Of a stretch of DNA of 64,000 bases, positions 53,994 through 64,000 are shown one piece after another (the stretch's first letter is position 1; each line of letters opens with the position of its first letter). The translations under genes were made by a program, and so were the position numbers. The notes under the pieces were generated by a model. That model saw only the letters and a list, made by a program, of their open reading frames with translations. It made no database searches and was not told the origin of the DNA. The stretch is from Lithodes maja (lineage: Eukaryota > Arthropoda > Malacostraca > Decapoda > Lithodidae): NCBI GenBank assembly GCA_037953745.1, contig JBAKBP010007154.1, positions 38,755 through 102,754 of the forward strand, in the 5' to 3' direction.

Positions 53994-54091
53994 TAACTAA
54001 CTAACTGTTTTCTCATATTACCCTGAAGATGTCTTGAAAGAATAGACGAAAGCTTGGTATTCCATTGTTTCATTATTCCTGCGAGTTTTAA

Positions 54092-54143
54092 TATATACTG
54101 TATATATATATATACTGTATATATATATATATATATATATATA
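54092..54143. repeat. Short (TA)n / TATACTGTA tract
   Basis: Simple sequence just upstream of the first recognised transporter exon. CTGAAGATG...GACGAAAGC at 54,023-54,055 resembles the retroelement tail motif noted elsewhere. Confidence 0.8.
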
Positions 54144-54220
54144 CAATTTATCATTAACTTCAAATACTACAACATGCTTCGTGATTTATTGTTCTACCAA
54201 CTTTCTCTCTTCCCTTGCAG

Positions 54221-57200
54221 GCACTACTGTTAACTTCCTCGGTACTGAAGATCATCATGGGATCTCCATTGACACCAACAAATCTTGACGTCTCAGAACC
54301 AACCCCAAGTTCACAAGGCACCAGAAACCCTACAAATACACAGGAAGACAGTCAGAAGCGAAATGGATATGCAATGAACTTCCTTCATAAAGTGTATGCA
54401 GCGAAAAAAGGAGCCTTTGCTACACAAGTAAGTACTCACTTTTAACACTGCCGGGATTAATTCCTCCTAAAATAACAGGCACGCTATCGCTTGCCAGGGA
54501 AAAATAGTCGCCTAAATGGCACAAAGTCCTAATATTGACAAAGAAATGGGGTAAAGGTCTAAAAATCACCAAACTAATGGAACAAAACGTCTTAAAATCT
54601 CAAAGCTAATGGGGATAAACATAAGAGAGAAGGCGAGCCAGAAAATCCAACCATCCCCTCTTAAGCTATCTTTTCACTCTCATTTAATATATCTGTGCTG
54701 TTTATCTCTCCCCTAATTGTACTGACTATCCTAATTTGTTTGACTCGTTTAATATATCTATGCTGTTTATCTCTCCCCTAATTTTACTGACTATCCTAAA
54801 TTTTATGACTATTTTACTTATAAAGTGGAAATAATTCTATCCATCTCTCCCTTCTCAGAAATCTCGATCTTGGGTGATTTCAATGTTTAACACTACCAAT
54901 GGCTTTCCTCTCATATCACTGACCAACCTGGTGAACAAACATACATATTTTCTATTCTAAATTATGTAGAGCAGTTAGTTCAGTCCCTTACCTGTATCCC
55001 AGTCCGACCGCCTTGGAGGTTGGCCCAACATCCTTGCATATTTCTAACCTCTAATCCTGCTTATACTGTAAAGGGGCCCTCACACAGTCAGAGTGCGAGC
55101 TAGAGTCACTTGGAGTAGGGGAAATTTCGGACTCGCGGGCCTATTCGCGGTTAAAATCGATGACTCCTAGTGACTCTAGCGACTCCTGTTAGACTTCCAC
55201 TCGCTCGCGGTGAAAATCGATGACACCTCGTGACTCTAGCGACTCCTGTTAGACTCCCACTTGCTCGCACTCCTGACAGTGTGAGGGCCTCTTAAGTCTT
55301 TTCCCTCCGTTAGTCCTATGTCTCCAGTACGGCCTTCAGTCGGTGGCGCTTGTGGCATTTTGACACTGCCGAATGGGAGGCTCTTCGGCAGTACTTCTTT
55401 GTTTTTCCCTGGAATTATTTTTTGCTTCCGTGGCCGGGGATCCTCTGAGAGTGCTGAGTGCATCACTGAAGTAATCCTCTCGGGCATGGAAGCATACATT
55501 CCATTTCCTTTTACTCAAACTAATTCACGAAAATCTTGATTTACTCACGCTTCTTCTACTGCTGTCCACAATAAGGAGGAAGCCTTCAAATGCTACCATC
55601 ACCTTCAAACTCAAGAATCTCGTACTGTTTATGTTTCTGCTCTGAATCAAGCCAAATCTGTTCTACTTGCTATAAACTCTTTCATCAATAATAAATGTTC
55701 TGAGCTTTTAAATTCTAGCTCTTCCTAAACTTTCTGTCATCTAGCCCAAAATTATCTCAAACACTTTTACTTCCTCGTCTTTCCCTCCTCTTTTCATCTT
55801 TGATGGCATTACTGCCATGTCTTCCTCTGACAAATCTTAACTCTTCACTCAAGCTTTCGCTAAAAACTCCACCTTGGTTGACTCCGGTGCTGTTTCTCCC
55901 TCTCCACCCCCCTCTCTCTTACTTACGCCTATTATCATGATCTCTTCTAAGGATATACTTTCTGCCCTCTCTGGGCTTAATACCAAGAAGGCATACGGAC
56001 CGGGTGGCGTTCCTCCTATTGTACTCAAAAACTGTTCTTCCATGCTGACTCCATGCCTAGGCAAACTCATCCTTGTCTTTCTTCTAACATCCTTCCTTCT
56101 TCCGGGAAGTTTGCTCTCATTCAACTTGTCTCAAAGAAGGGTGACCGCTCTCGACCATCCAAAATCGAATTGCTCTTATTTCTTGCATTTCTCAATTTTG
56201 TATACTATTCTTAAGTAAAAATTATTTAAGCATTTGTCTTCCCATAATCTATTTTCAAATCGCCAATATGGTTTCCTCATCTTACTTACCCTTGGTCTTC
56301 TTCCTTTTGGGACTTCGGTGAGACCTTCTCTCTTGTGCTAAACAATAGAGTGTGGTACAAATCTCTAATTTTTAAACTATCCTCCTTTGGTTTCTATCTC
56401 TACATCCGTGTCTTTATCTTTAACTTCCTTTCTGGCCGTTCCATAGCTGCAGTTGTGGGCAGCCATTGCTTACTTCCTTAACTTATCAACTCCGGTGTTG
56501 TTGTAGTAGTAGTCATTCAAATCGCAGTCTGGTTAGGTGAAGTTTTTCCTCCCGGGAGGGGAGGGTTTCATAGGGTGTATTTCATGGGGCCGTGCAACTA
56601 GCTGAGTGTTGTTTTTGAGTAACTGGATGGATTGGTGGCTGATTTGAGAATAAATATGCTTATGGAGGCGGGTATGTGGTGGGCGAGACGGTAGTGATGA
56701 CATTATTTGTGTATGATATCAAGTGCTAGGTGTTGTTTTGATGTTTGATGTTTCTTGGTGTGTGTGGGTGTTCTGCCATGTGGTGTAGTGGGTGGTGTTG
56801 GTTTGTGGAGGCTGTGGCGAGAGTTTGCGTGACTCTCATTTCAAGATGATCTTTGATGTTGAGGACTTTGGTTTCCTGGTGTATGTGGTCTCCAAGTGTA
56901 GTAAGAGTGCAGCCTGTGATTTATTTTAGGGCTTTGTTCTGTATAGTTTGTAGGGTGTTGTGGTGTATAAAAGTGAGGTTAGATGCCCAAGCGAGGCTAG
57001 CATAATCCATCACTGAGTGTACAGTATGTATTGATTGTTGTGGTAGTTTCTCTGTTATGTCCGAATGTTGTATGGGATTTGAGAGCGTTTAGTCTTAGTG
57101 TGAGTGTTTTATGTCGTCTGCATAAGGGGCTATGTGTATCTGGGGGGTGTGGTGTGATTAGGTCGTGCATCTGTAGCTAAAAGAGTGTTGGTGACAAGAC

Positions 57201-59489
57201 GAATCCTTGAGGGACTTTGTTTGTAAATGTTCTGGTGTTCAATGACTGGGTGGCAAATGTTGCATGTGCACATCTGCCTGCTAGATAGGTGGCCAACCAC
57301 CTTTTTGTGTTGTTGTGCATGTTTGTGTTGAGCATTTAGTTTGTAAGGTCGTGGTGGGGAATGGCATCAAACGCTTTACTAATGTTAATTGTAATGAAAA
57401 GTGTTCTGTGGGCTGGCCTAGCTGAATTGATGCCATTAACTACTTTGTATGTGAGGTCTGCAAGAAGCATGTTTGTGGAGTGTAGAAGCAATCAACTTGT
57501 TCTTGTAACTAATTTTGTCACCTTCCTTTTGAGCCTTTAGTGACACCTATGATATGGTGTTAGACATATTGAAGCCTTCGATTGGCATTCTCTTACATGA
57601 CAGGCAAACTCAGAACCTCATTTCACTTTTCTGTATTTCGCACTTCTTATGAATTGGTCTCCTTCAAGTGAATGAAATATACCTAGAATTTGGCTGCCTG
57701 TCTATTCCCCTTTTGCTTTCTTCCATATAGAATAACAAGGATGGTAAAAGGAATTAGGGATTCAGCAAAACACAGATCTATTGAGTAGAGTATAAATGGA
57801 TATATTATGCTTACAGGGCTTTGTTGCAATCACGATGGGAGAAGCTAAAATGGCATCAGGGACCATCTTCGGCTTCTCAGGAATCACATTACCTCAACTG
57901 ATGGAGGCGAAATCTGACGACCTTACCCTCACAACACAACAAGCCAGCATCTTTGGTAAGTAGTTTATCTAGTTCTCAATAATTTAAATTCAGACCAAAC
58001 CCATAATGATAACGCTAACAACAGCTTAATTAAAAGTTTATCCGGGTCTAACTGATTTGGTGGTAAAAAGTGTTACCAACTTTAGTTAGAAAGGTTAACA
58101 CAGTATATCTATCACAGTGTTGGCTCGGAGTGGATTTACTGTGGGAATATATACATGCAACTAGGGAGATAATAAAGCATATGCTCTCAAATTGGCAGAT
58201 GACTCGGTACCTAATCGTCCCAAAAGTATAATGAATAGTTTTTACTGCATTATTACATACTCTGGCCCAATACTGTAAGGAAGTGCCTCATTTCAGCGAG
58301 TCTGGTGATCTTGGGAGCTTTTGTGGGAGCCTGTGTATGTGGACCACTGCTGGTGAACTTCGGCCAGAAAACCACCCTCTTGATCGGGATGTTACTCTCT
58401 GTGGCTGCCTGGTTCACCATGTCGCTCTCAACCGTCCAATGGGTCCTACTATCAGCATCATTCACCCTTGGCGTCTCATATTCGTTCATAATGCCTCCAG
58501 CGTGTACATATACCATAGAGGTCAGCCATGAAAAATACCGAGGGCTTATCTCTGGTGTGACTTTTATGAGTTACTCAATCGGCACCATGCTACCCACATA
58601 TATCGGTTCTTCCTTAATTAGCTGGCGTATTTTGGCTATGATCTGCGGTGGCTTTACATTTCTCCCCCTTATCAAAATGTTCCGTTTCCCGCATTCTCCC
58701 CGCTGGCTGGTAACTCGGGGAAGGATTAGTGAAGCTCGGTTGTCTCTAGCCTATTTCAAAGGGGAAAACACAGACCCAGATATTGAACTTAGAGATATCA
58801 TTACCCAAATAAATGCCGAAAATGAAATCACCACTCTTAGCCAGCTCAAAATGTTATTTGGTCCTCATTTGAAGAGATTCCTTCTTATGATAGTTATCTT
58901 TCTCCTGATGGGGTCTGGGGGAGAGCCCACGATCTTGGCATATCTTGTGCCTGTTATGCAAGCGTTGAAGTTAGAATTTGATCCGTATTCAAGTGCAGTG
59001 TTATATAGCACCATGAATATACTTGGAGCTTTCTTTCACTTATTTGTAGTTGATGTCATTGGTAGAAAACCATTGATTATAATACCAGCCATTATATCCT
59101 CCGTTTGTTTTATAGCTTTGAGCATCTTATCTTATACACCCCTTACAGAACACAACATGGAAACCTGGTTACCTCTAGCATTACTAGCCATTGTATCATT
59201 TACATTTGGTTTATATATCTCTGTTTGCTATACCGTACAGGGAGAATTGTTTCCTACAGAATGTCGGGCTGTGGGTTTCTTATGCCTAGCTAACGTACAT
59301 AACATCACCAGTTTTTAATTTAGTTTGCTTTTCCCCGCTGGTGTTGAGACTATTGGCCTACATGGGGTCTTTGGTGTGTTTAGTGCCAGCTGTGGCCTCC
59401 TTGCTCTTGTTTGCTTAGCTATACCAGAAACCAAAGGCCGTACGTTAGAACAAATTGCCGCATTTCATAAGGACTATTTACCACTATAA
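54221..59489 (+). CDS. Tret1-like MFS trehalose/sugar transporter, 3 exons, one in-frame TAA
   Basis: Exons: 54,221-54,427 (ATG at 54,257; acceptor CTTGCAG before it, so a 5' UTR exon lies upstream), 57,817-57,955 and 58,297-59,489. All junctions are GT/AG and phases agree (0, then 1). The protein is ~500 residues, the usual Tret1 length. After a cytosolic N-terminus come KMASGTIFGFSGITLPQL in TM1, further TMs (VILGAFVGACVCGPLLV, LLIGMLLSVAAWFTMSL), SPRWLVTRGR in the central loop, VDVIGRKPL, QGELFPTECRAVGF and the C-terminal signature PETKGRTLEQI. Tret1-type proteins are facilitative plasma-membrane carriers for trehalose or glucose; the substrate here is inferred. A TAA at 59,316-59,318 (after NITSF) breaks the next-to-last membrane segment, yet the same frame resumes (FSLLFPAGVETIGLHGVF) to the natural stop at 59,487. 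It may be a null allele, a recent pseudogene or a base error. Intron 1 (3.4 kb) carries LINE copies; intron 2 is 341 bp. Confidence 0.8.
54470..54664. mobile_element. TTAA-type MITE relic, family A-like (copy 5), in intron 1
   Basis: Shares GCTATCGCTTGCCAGGGAAA, CGCCTAAATGGCAC and the ending CATCCCCTCTTAA with the copy at 49,220-49,483 (TTAA 54,661-54,664). Confidence 0.5.
54690..56500 (+). pseudogene. Jockey-like LINE in intron 1 (endonuclease to early RT), broken
   Basis: Fragments in order: YAVYLSPNFTDYPKFYDYF, SISPFSEISILGDFNV (Asp kept here, unlike the copy at 18,680) and QWLSSHITDQPGEQ; a 221 bp MITE at 55,072; FRGRGSSESAECITEVILSG and MEAYIPFPFTQ; NTKKAYGPGGVPPIVLKNCS; then RT pieces (FIFNFLSGRSIAAVVGSH) near 56,400-56,460. 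Multiple stops and frameshifts. In the same orientation as the host gene but inside its intron. Confidence 0.75.
55072..55292. mobile_element. 221 bp MITE with TAA target duplication
   Basis: Termini AGGGGCCCTCACACAGTC and GACAGTGTGAGGGCCTCT, plus inner inverted AGTGCGAGC/GCTCGCACT. TAA on both sides (55,069-55,071 and 55,293-55,295). The sister LINE at 19,725-19,740 shows the uninterrupted target (CTGTAAATATTTTCTC). The interior has two direct copies of GTGACTCTAGCGACTCCTGT. The TSD fits PIF/Harbinger-type MITEs. Confidence 0.75.
56501..57550 (-). pseudogene. I/Jockey-like LINE fragment, minus strand, in intron 1
   Basis: The reverse complement includes QGFVLSPTLF (RT motif), TTFGHNRETTTTIN and YTPQHPTNYTEQSPK, the same lineage as the fragment at 5,378-6,212 (GHNKETTTT, LQTIQNKALK). 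Its 3' tail is read as TTGTTGTAGTAGTAG at about 56,497. Heavily degraded. Confidence 0.65.
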
Positions 59490-59606
59490 CTCTTCTAATA
59501 TAAGGATATTTTTTAAGTTTATAATATACAGTGAAGGAGTAATTCCGTCCGCCAATCAGGAGACGGGATTAGCTCAGGTGGATAAGCAAGGTTTACCCTT
59601 TAAATC
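59490..59606. other. Likely 3' UTR of the transporter gene
   Basis: AT-rich sequence directly after the terminal stop; no AATAAA was seen in the first 120 bases. The boundary with the following promoter-like segment is unknown. Confidence 0.35.
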
Positions 59607-59990
59607 TTGTCACGGGGAACACCCTGACACTCCCCAGCACTTGACCAATCACCAGCCTCCTGTGACGCAGCACAAAGATCGACTCTTATCTCCCTTTAAA
59701 CGCTCGCCTCATAACTCGATCCCAGTTCACACCCATATATTTTATCCTGGTCGCAAGCATTCTATTACAATGGTGCCACCCTCATACTCCGGTCAGCCAT
59801 TACAGAACATTGCTAATAAGCTTCGAGGAAAATATTATGAAGATGAAGTAAAGCAGGAGAAGATTGAATTTCGAAGCGAGCAGGGTGTTGTAGCTCATCC
59901 TGAGTGGGCGGCTCGGCCAATCACAGGGCCCCGTTCCATGAGGGAGGGGTATAAATAGAGGCGGGCGGGGCCACAGGACTCACTCAGCCA
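59552..59990 (+). promoter_or_regulatory. Promoter-like block: three CCAAT boxes, TATA box, initiator
   Basis: CCAAT at 59,552, 59,645 and 59,917; TATAAATAG at 59,950-59,958; a GC box GGGCGGGGCC at 59,963-59,972; and GACTCACTCAGCC about 30 bases below the TATA box, in initiator position. Everything points to plus-strand transcription from about 59,980. The sequence from TGTCACGGGGAACACCC (59,607) to GATAAATAAGCCTGTTCCTG (60,065-60,085) also looks like U3-R of an LTR, so it may be a solo LTR rather than a host promoter. No coding region was recognised downstream. Confidence 0.45.
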
Positions 59991-61576
59991 CGGGCACCTG
60001 CCTGGATCACGCTGGCAAACTCTTAGAAAACACACCCCCTTTGCTCACCTTGGCACACATTGGGAGATAAATAAGCCTGTTCCTGTCCTCCAGCAACTCA
60101 GCGCTACTGAACACAAGACGAGCCGGTACCTAGTACATCGCCTACCCTTGGCACAGATACACCTCCAATATCCTGATGCCTGCCGACACATCGCTAGCTT
60201 TCACACAATAAGCCAAGCGATTCAAGATGGTCAACTGGTGGTATATGGTACTGAGAAAATGGAAATGGTGTATTGGCCCGCTTTGAAGTGGTGAAGCAAA
60301 AACAAGAGACTTTCGGAATATTTTTAAAGGACGCTTAAGGGCCCGGACAGACTTACCAAAAAGTTAAATGCTAGATTGAGCCAGTGTGTTCCAACCATAC
60401 AATCTATGTGTTCTTATAGAACAGCAAAAGAGAACTGATTAGACAAATGATGAAATAAAGAGATGATGTGTTGAGAGATATAACTGTCATTATTAATAAA
60501 GGCACTCAGCCAGTCAGCTAGCAATAGTACAGGATCTTATAGGATATTAACCCACTGAGCACCAGCTAATTAACAATAAAAGTACGCTATGAGACCGGAC
60601 GATTTGGTCAAAAAAAAAATAATAATAATAATAATATCTGAAATAGGTGAGAAATGATGAATAAAAAAAATAAAAAAAAAAACACTCACCTCGGTCATTT
60701 GGGGGTCCTACGGGGGGTGGGGGTAGGGGGGGCCAGCTTCAACCATTAGCTGATGCCGGGCGCACATCAAGCTTCCCGCCCGGCACTTCACAGTTGAGCG
60801 CAGCAGGATGGCAGATGTACGATGGGTCCAGTTTTCGAGTGACGGTTATTTACACCACCCGAGCATCATGTGTGCGTTCATAGTTCAAAATATTAGCAAC
60901 ATGTATCACATAATGTCATTGTAAGTGAAGTTACAGTGTGATAAGTGCATAGATTCAAGTTTTATAAGTACCGACGAGTGGCAATTCCCGCGCGCGTCCA
61001 GGTTACTATGACGACTGGTGGCCATCTTGGTCCTGGACTCACGCACGTACACACAAGGCCAGCTGACCGACAGCTGATTCCCCCACACTTTCCCTTTCAT
61101 TCAATGCCTCTGTCTCGCACTGTTTATTGATTTTATACTTTATCATACTGTATGTTTTATAGTTAGAATATGAGTTTTACACATTATTTTGGGCACTTTT
61201 GACTTAGAAATATGAGTTTTGACATTTTATTTCTAGTGGGGAGAGTGTGGGTGTGGGGGAAGACCTTGTACATAGCAACATTACACACTCTCCTCAGCTT
61301 TCTCCTCTCCTCTCTTCTGACCCCTACGATGGCCTGGCGGAGTTTAGAGGAATGCCATGGGGTCTGGGTCTTCCTCCTCCTTCTCTTCCTCACTTGGTGG
61401 GGAGTCAACTATGTCATGGGGAGCAATAGGGAAGTGATACGCACTCTATTCCCTTTGTATCAACATTGCGAGGCGACGAGATACAGTAGGTCCGACACTC
61501 GTGAACTATACAGGACAACTGGGCCTGGCGCACTGTCTAACGGCCTACTCCTCCCTCCTCCCGTGCTCTCTCTCCA
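59991..61576. other. No recognised gene; possible transcript leader and low-complexity DNA
   Basis: Contains A-rich and G-rich runs (60,608-60,690; 60,705-60,735). TTAACCCACTGAGCACCAGC at 60,548 looks like one end of a TTAA MITE. Open frames of 61-147 codons show no recognisable family. Confidence 0.4.
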
Positions 61577-61872
61577 CCGCGGCGGGACTTGGGTCTTGTT
61601 GCCAAGTATTGCCACTGTTGGGCAACATTATAAGGTATATTTCATACAAATTTGAACCCTCTACCTATTATAGGCCAAGAATAAATAAGCTCGAAAGTGG
61701 TGGAAAGATAAGTGGGTAAACTGGCTTTCCCCATCCGCCCACACCCACCGGCGCGGTTGGACTAGGGGGTTGCCGAGTACCGCCACTGTTCAGCAACATC
61801 ATAAGGTATATCCCATACCATCCTCAAGCCTCTAGCTACCATAGGACAAGAGTATATAAGGTCGAAATTGAT
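61577..61872. repeat. Diverged direct duplication, ~125 bp units
   Basis: 61,577-61,701 and 61,750-61,872 share GGACT(T/A)GGG, TTGCC(A/G)AGTA, GCCACTGTT, CAACAT(T/C)ATAAGGTATAT, CC(T/A)A(T/C)(T/C)ATAGG and AAG(A/C)TCGAAA in the same order. Non-coding. Confidence 0.65.
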
Positions 61873-61957
61873 GACGCAGGTGCTGCGGCGCAGGGGTTTA
61901 GCGTTACATACATTACCAACGCATCACGTGCGTCGCTGGGGTCCTGTGGGTTAAGTA
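61865..61957 (-). mobile_element. Fragment of TTAA-type MITE, family D
   Basis: Reverse complement reads TTAACCCACAGGACCCCAGC, GACGCACGTGATGCGTTGG and TAATGTATGTAACG, closely following the left end of the MITE at 26,402. Only one terminus is present. Confidence 0.6.
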
Positions 61958-61972
61958 AAGATCATAAGTTTG

Positions 61973-62480
61973 ATTCCCGGAGGGAAGAATGAAAACCTAA
62001 TATTTAGTAGGGGCCCCGTAATCATTGACGATATGCCTATTATTATAATAGCTTCCATTCAAGCGCCCGCGGTCGCCAGTTTGAATCTACCGCCGCGGGG
62101 AAGAACGGAGTACTCGTCATAAATGTAACGCCTATTCTCTTATGGAATCGTCTTGTGATTGGGTACCCGCTACGAAAAAACCTTTGTAAAAAAGAAAAAA
62201 GAAAAAAATATACTTAATAATTGTTATACTACAGCTTTCCATCTCGTGGATTTCTTGTGCGGACTTCCCTGACGTTGCTCCCTGATCCGCCATACTTCCT
62301 TCACTGACATATTAAGATTAACCCCAAGACATCAAGCGAATGGGAAGGGGATGGACGGGAGGGCCCTACATCGTCAATAATTACGGGGCCCCTACTAAAT
62401 ATTAGGTTTTCATTCTTCCCTCCGGGAATAAAACCTATAATTTATTAGTGGCCCCTCCATCATTGACGATATGCCTGATA
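61973..62480. repeat. 60 bp inverted repeat with a third direct partial copy
   Basis: 61,973-62,032 (ATTCCCGGAGGGAAGAATGA start) and 62,370-62,429 are inverted partners with a single mismatch over 60 bp, 337 bp apart. 62,430-62,480 is a further, diverged direct copy of the left arm's inner half (AAACCTA...GTGGCCCC...ATCATTGACGATATGCCT). This suggests a MITE or foldback element of about 460 bp with an extra end. Confidence 0.8.
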
Positions 62481-64000
62481 TCTTAAGACTGGAGGGGGAC
62501 ATTTGTGACAATATCAACACCACTAACAAACTTCCTCTGGTAGAGACAAAGAATCCGTATAACAATTTCCAAGATTTTATTGCTTGCATACAATAATATA
62601 GAAAGAGAAAAAAGGGAAGAAGCAGTGCGTTACTTCGAAGAAGATCTGTTTATAATTGGCCGGGTCTACACTTGAGATCCGTCCCATTGTTGACTGGGGA
62701 CATATCCATATTCCCTTATCAACGTCTTGCCAGACTATAATTCTTTGGATTATACTCTGGTCTTAACATAAATGTACACCTTTAAAAATTGTGTACTCTT
62801 TGTTTACACTACCTAGTTGTAACTATGATAGATTCTCTTAAAATTAAAACTTTGAGCTAAAGAACCAGCTCTATTACTTAAGTATCACACCTCGTGGTCT
62901 CATCGCCACAGCCGGCGGAGGGGTTCTAGGGGTCTTGGCTTTTCCGCACTCGCCCCCCCCCCCCCTCTTTTTTTCCAAGTAAGATAAGAACTTAACTAGT
63001 AATAGCCGAGACTACTGGACCCGCCGCTGCCATGCTACACAGGTGAAAATGTGGATTATTCCCGAGCTATCGACATGTCTCGTGTCAAGAAAGTACGAAA
63101 AGCGGCCCACAACGTGTTAGCTGGGGTTTCAATTGAAATGTTTTGCCAAACTGTCCGAGAGACGTTTTACTTTCTTATACTATGGGCACTGCCTTTCATG
63201 CAGGTGTTGCCGCCCTTAAATACGACTAAGGTAAAAGCCATCGCTTTGCCTTCTTGTGGCGCGAGACCTGTTTCAATTGGCTCGTCGGAAGCATGGTTAT
63301 TGAGGACTTGTTGTCCTCATACTTAAAGTAAATACTGTAATGGGTACAAAGAGTGATATGTCAGACCTCATTGTAATGCCGAGACTGTCAATTCCAATAA
63401 ACCCTGTTTTATCATTGTATCCCCAAACAAGGGAGGAGAAACTGAGCGAATTGTCACTGGTCGTCAGTTTCTCCTCCTTAGAAAAATTAGGACTATCGCC
63501 CATCGCCGTCAGCTCAGGTACCAGTTTTACTGTTGCCTACGGCGTTAGGAGCGCTAATTACCAATGAAAATGAACACCGGCGCATGGGTATACATACGCG
63601 GCTGGACACTAAAAAGAAGCATAGTCTCACAAATCGGTAGGCGTGAGCTGACGTAATGGTGTAGCCTGAACCTGAGTACATGTGTTTTTCCTCCTCCGCC
63701 TACAGCATGGATATACTAAAAAATCCTGACCGGGGTTTTCCCCTGGAATGCCGGCGATTGCCGAGCATGACTTTAACCAGCGTCCATTTCCTTAATCCAT
63801 TACTGTATGAGATCCCGGCTACTGAGGCATCTGAATGTGCCGAGTTTCCTCTTGCATATTCTAATGTACTCTAATATAATTGGTCTAGTCACCTGGCGGA
63901 CATAGAAAAACTGACTGATTAAAGGTTTCATATATAACCTCTATTCTGTACTGAGTCAGTTCCGTGGTCTTTCATGTAACGTCCAGAAGGCCAAAATCAG
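62481..64000. other. No recognised gene
   Basis: A C-run followed by a T-run lies at 62,955-62,978. Open frames at 63,051-63,326 (91 codons) and 63,680-63,874 (64 codons) show no motif, signal peptide or family resemblance. They could be exon parts, but nothing supports that. Confidence 0.4.

Noticed and set aside
59455..59958. 167-codon frame after the transporter
   Set aside because: Begins inside the last transporter exon in another frame and runs across CCAAT/TATA elements; no recognisable domain.
61212..61655. 147-codon frame with a hydrophobic stretch
   Set aside because: Overlaps a non-coding direct duplication and has no family resemblance; insufficient support.

Overview
The window is repeat-dominated eukaryotic DNA, most likely from a decapod crustacean. 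The evidence is the arthropod-type retroelement set (Jockey-like, CR1-like and I-like LINEs, tRNA-derived SINEs, Gypsy LTR elements, Penelope-like elements), long (TA)n, (AC)n and (TC)n tracts, degenerate CCTAA telomere-like sequence, and one spliced, arthropod-style trehalose/sugar transporter gene. There is no bacterial gene organisation, no CRISPR array and no rRNA. The species call is inference.

Layout. 1-5,377: AT-rich DNA with microsatellites and a 5'-truncated Penelope-like copy (727-2,587, minus strand). 5,378-10,298: LINE fragments, one SINE and a minisatellite. 10,299-15,886: a 5.6 kb DNA transposon with terminal inverted repeats and one large, nearly intact transposase-like gene. 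It carries an XPG/FEN-like nuclease region and a C-terminal Cys-rich domain, which is Academ-like. A perfect 26 bp hairpin directly abuts its right end. 16,040-18,680: a tRNA-like SINE head, 55 bp and 81 bp tandem arrays, two TTAA-type MITEs and (TA)n. 18,680-28,005: a Jockey-like LINE, then a CR1-like LINE split by a 4 kb Penelope-like element with permuted domains (N-terminal GIY-YIG nuclease, CxC motif, C-terminal reverse transcriptase; Naiad type), and again by three MITEs. 28,310-29,565: LINE scrap, a TTAA MITE and an 83 bp tandem array.

30,152-47,937 is a nested pair of related Ty3/Gypsy retrotransposons on the minus strand. The outer one is old and broken. It has ~1.82 kb LTRs, a 4 bp target duplication (AGCG) and the unusual order gag-protease-integrase-RT-RNase H (Gmr1-like). 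The inner one (32,844-41,068, target duplication TCGG) sits at the outer element's RT/RNase H junction. It has two 1,835 bp LTRs that look identical and one uninterrupted 1,289-codon ORF, in which gag and protease are complete but the integrase and RT catalytic cores are missing. This is a young, apparently non-autonomous element.

47,960-54,000: more TTAA MITEs and a 4.37 kb non-autonomous element with ~50 bp perfect inverted termini, itself invaded by an inverted-repeat element with hammerhead-like motifs, a CR1-like LINE and a SINE. 54,221-59,489: the only recognisable host gene, a three-exon Tret1-like MFS sugar transporter (~500 codons) with one in-frame TAA near its C-terminus and LINE copies in intron 1. 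59,550-60,100: a promoter-like or solo-LTR-like stretch. 60,300-64,000: no recognised gene, only MITE relics and an inverted repeat.

Nearly everything here is explained by layered transposition, and target duplications and interrupted reading frames give the order of several insertions.
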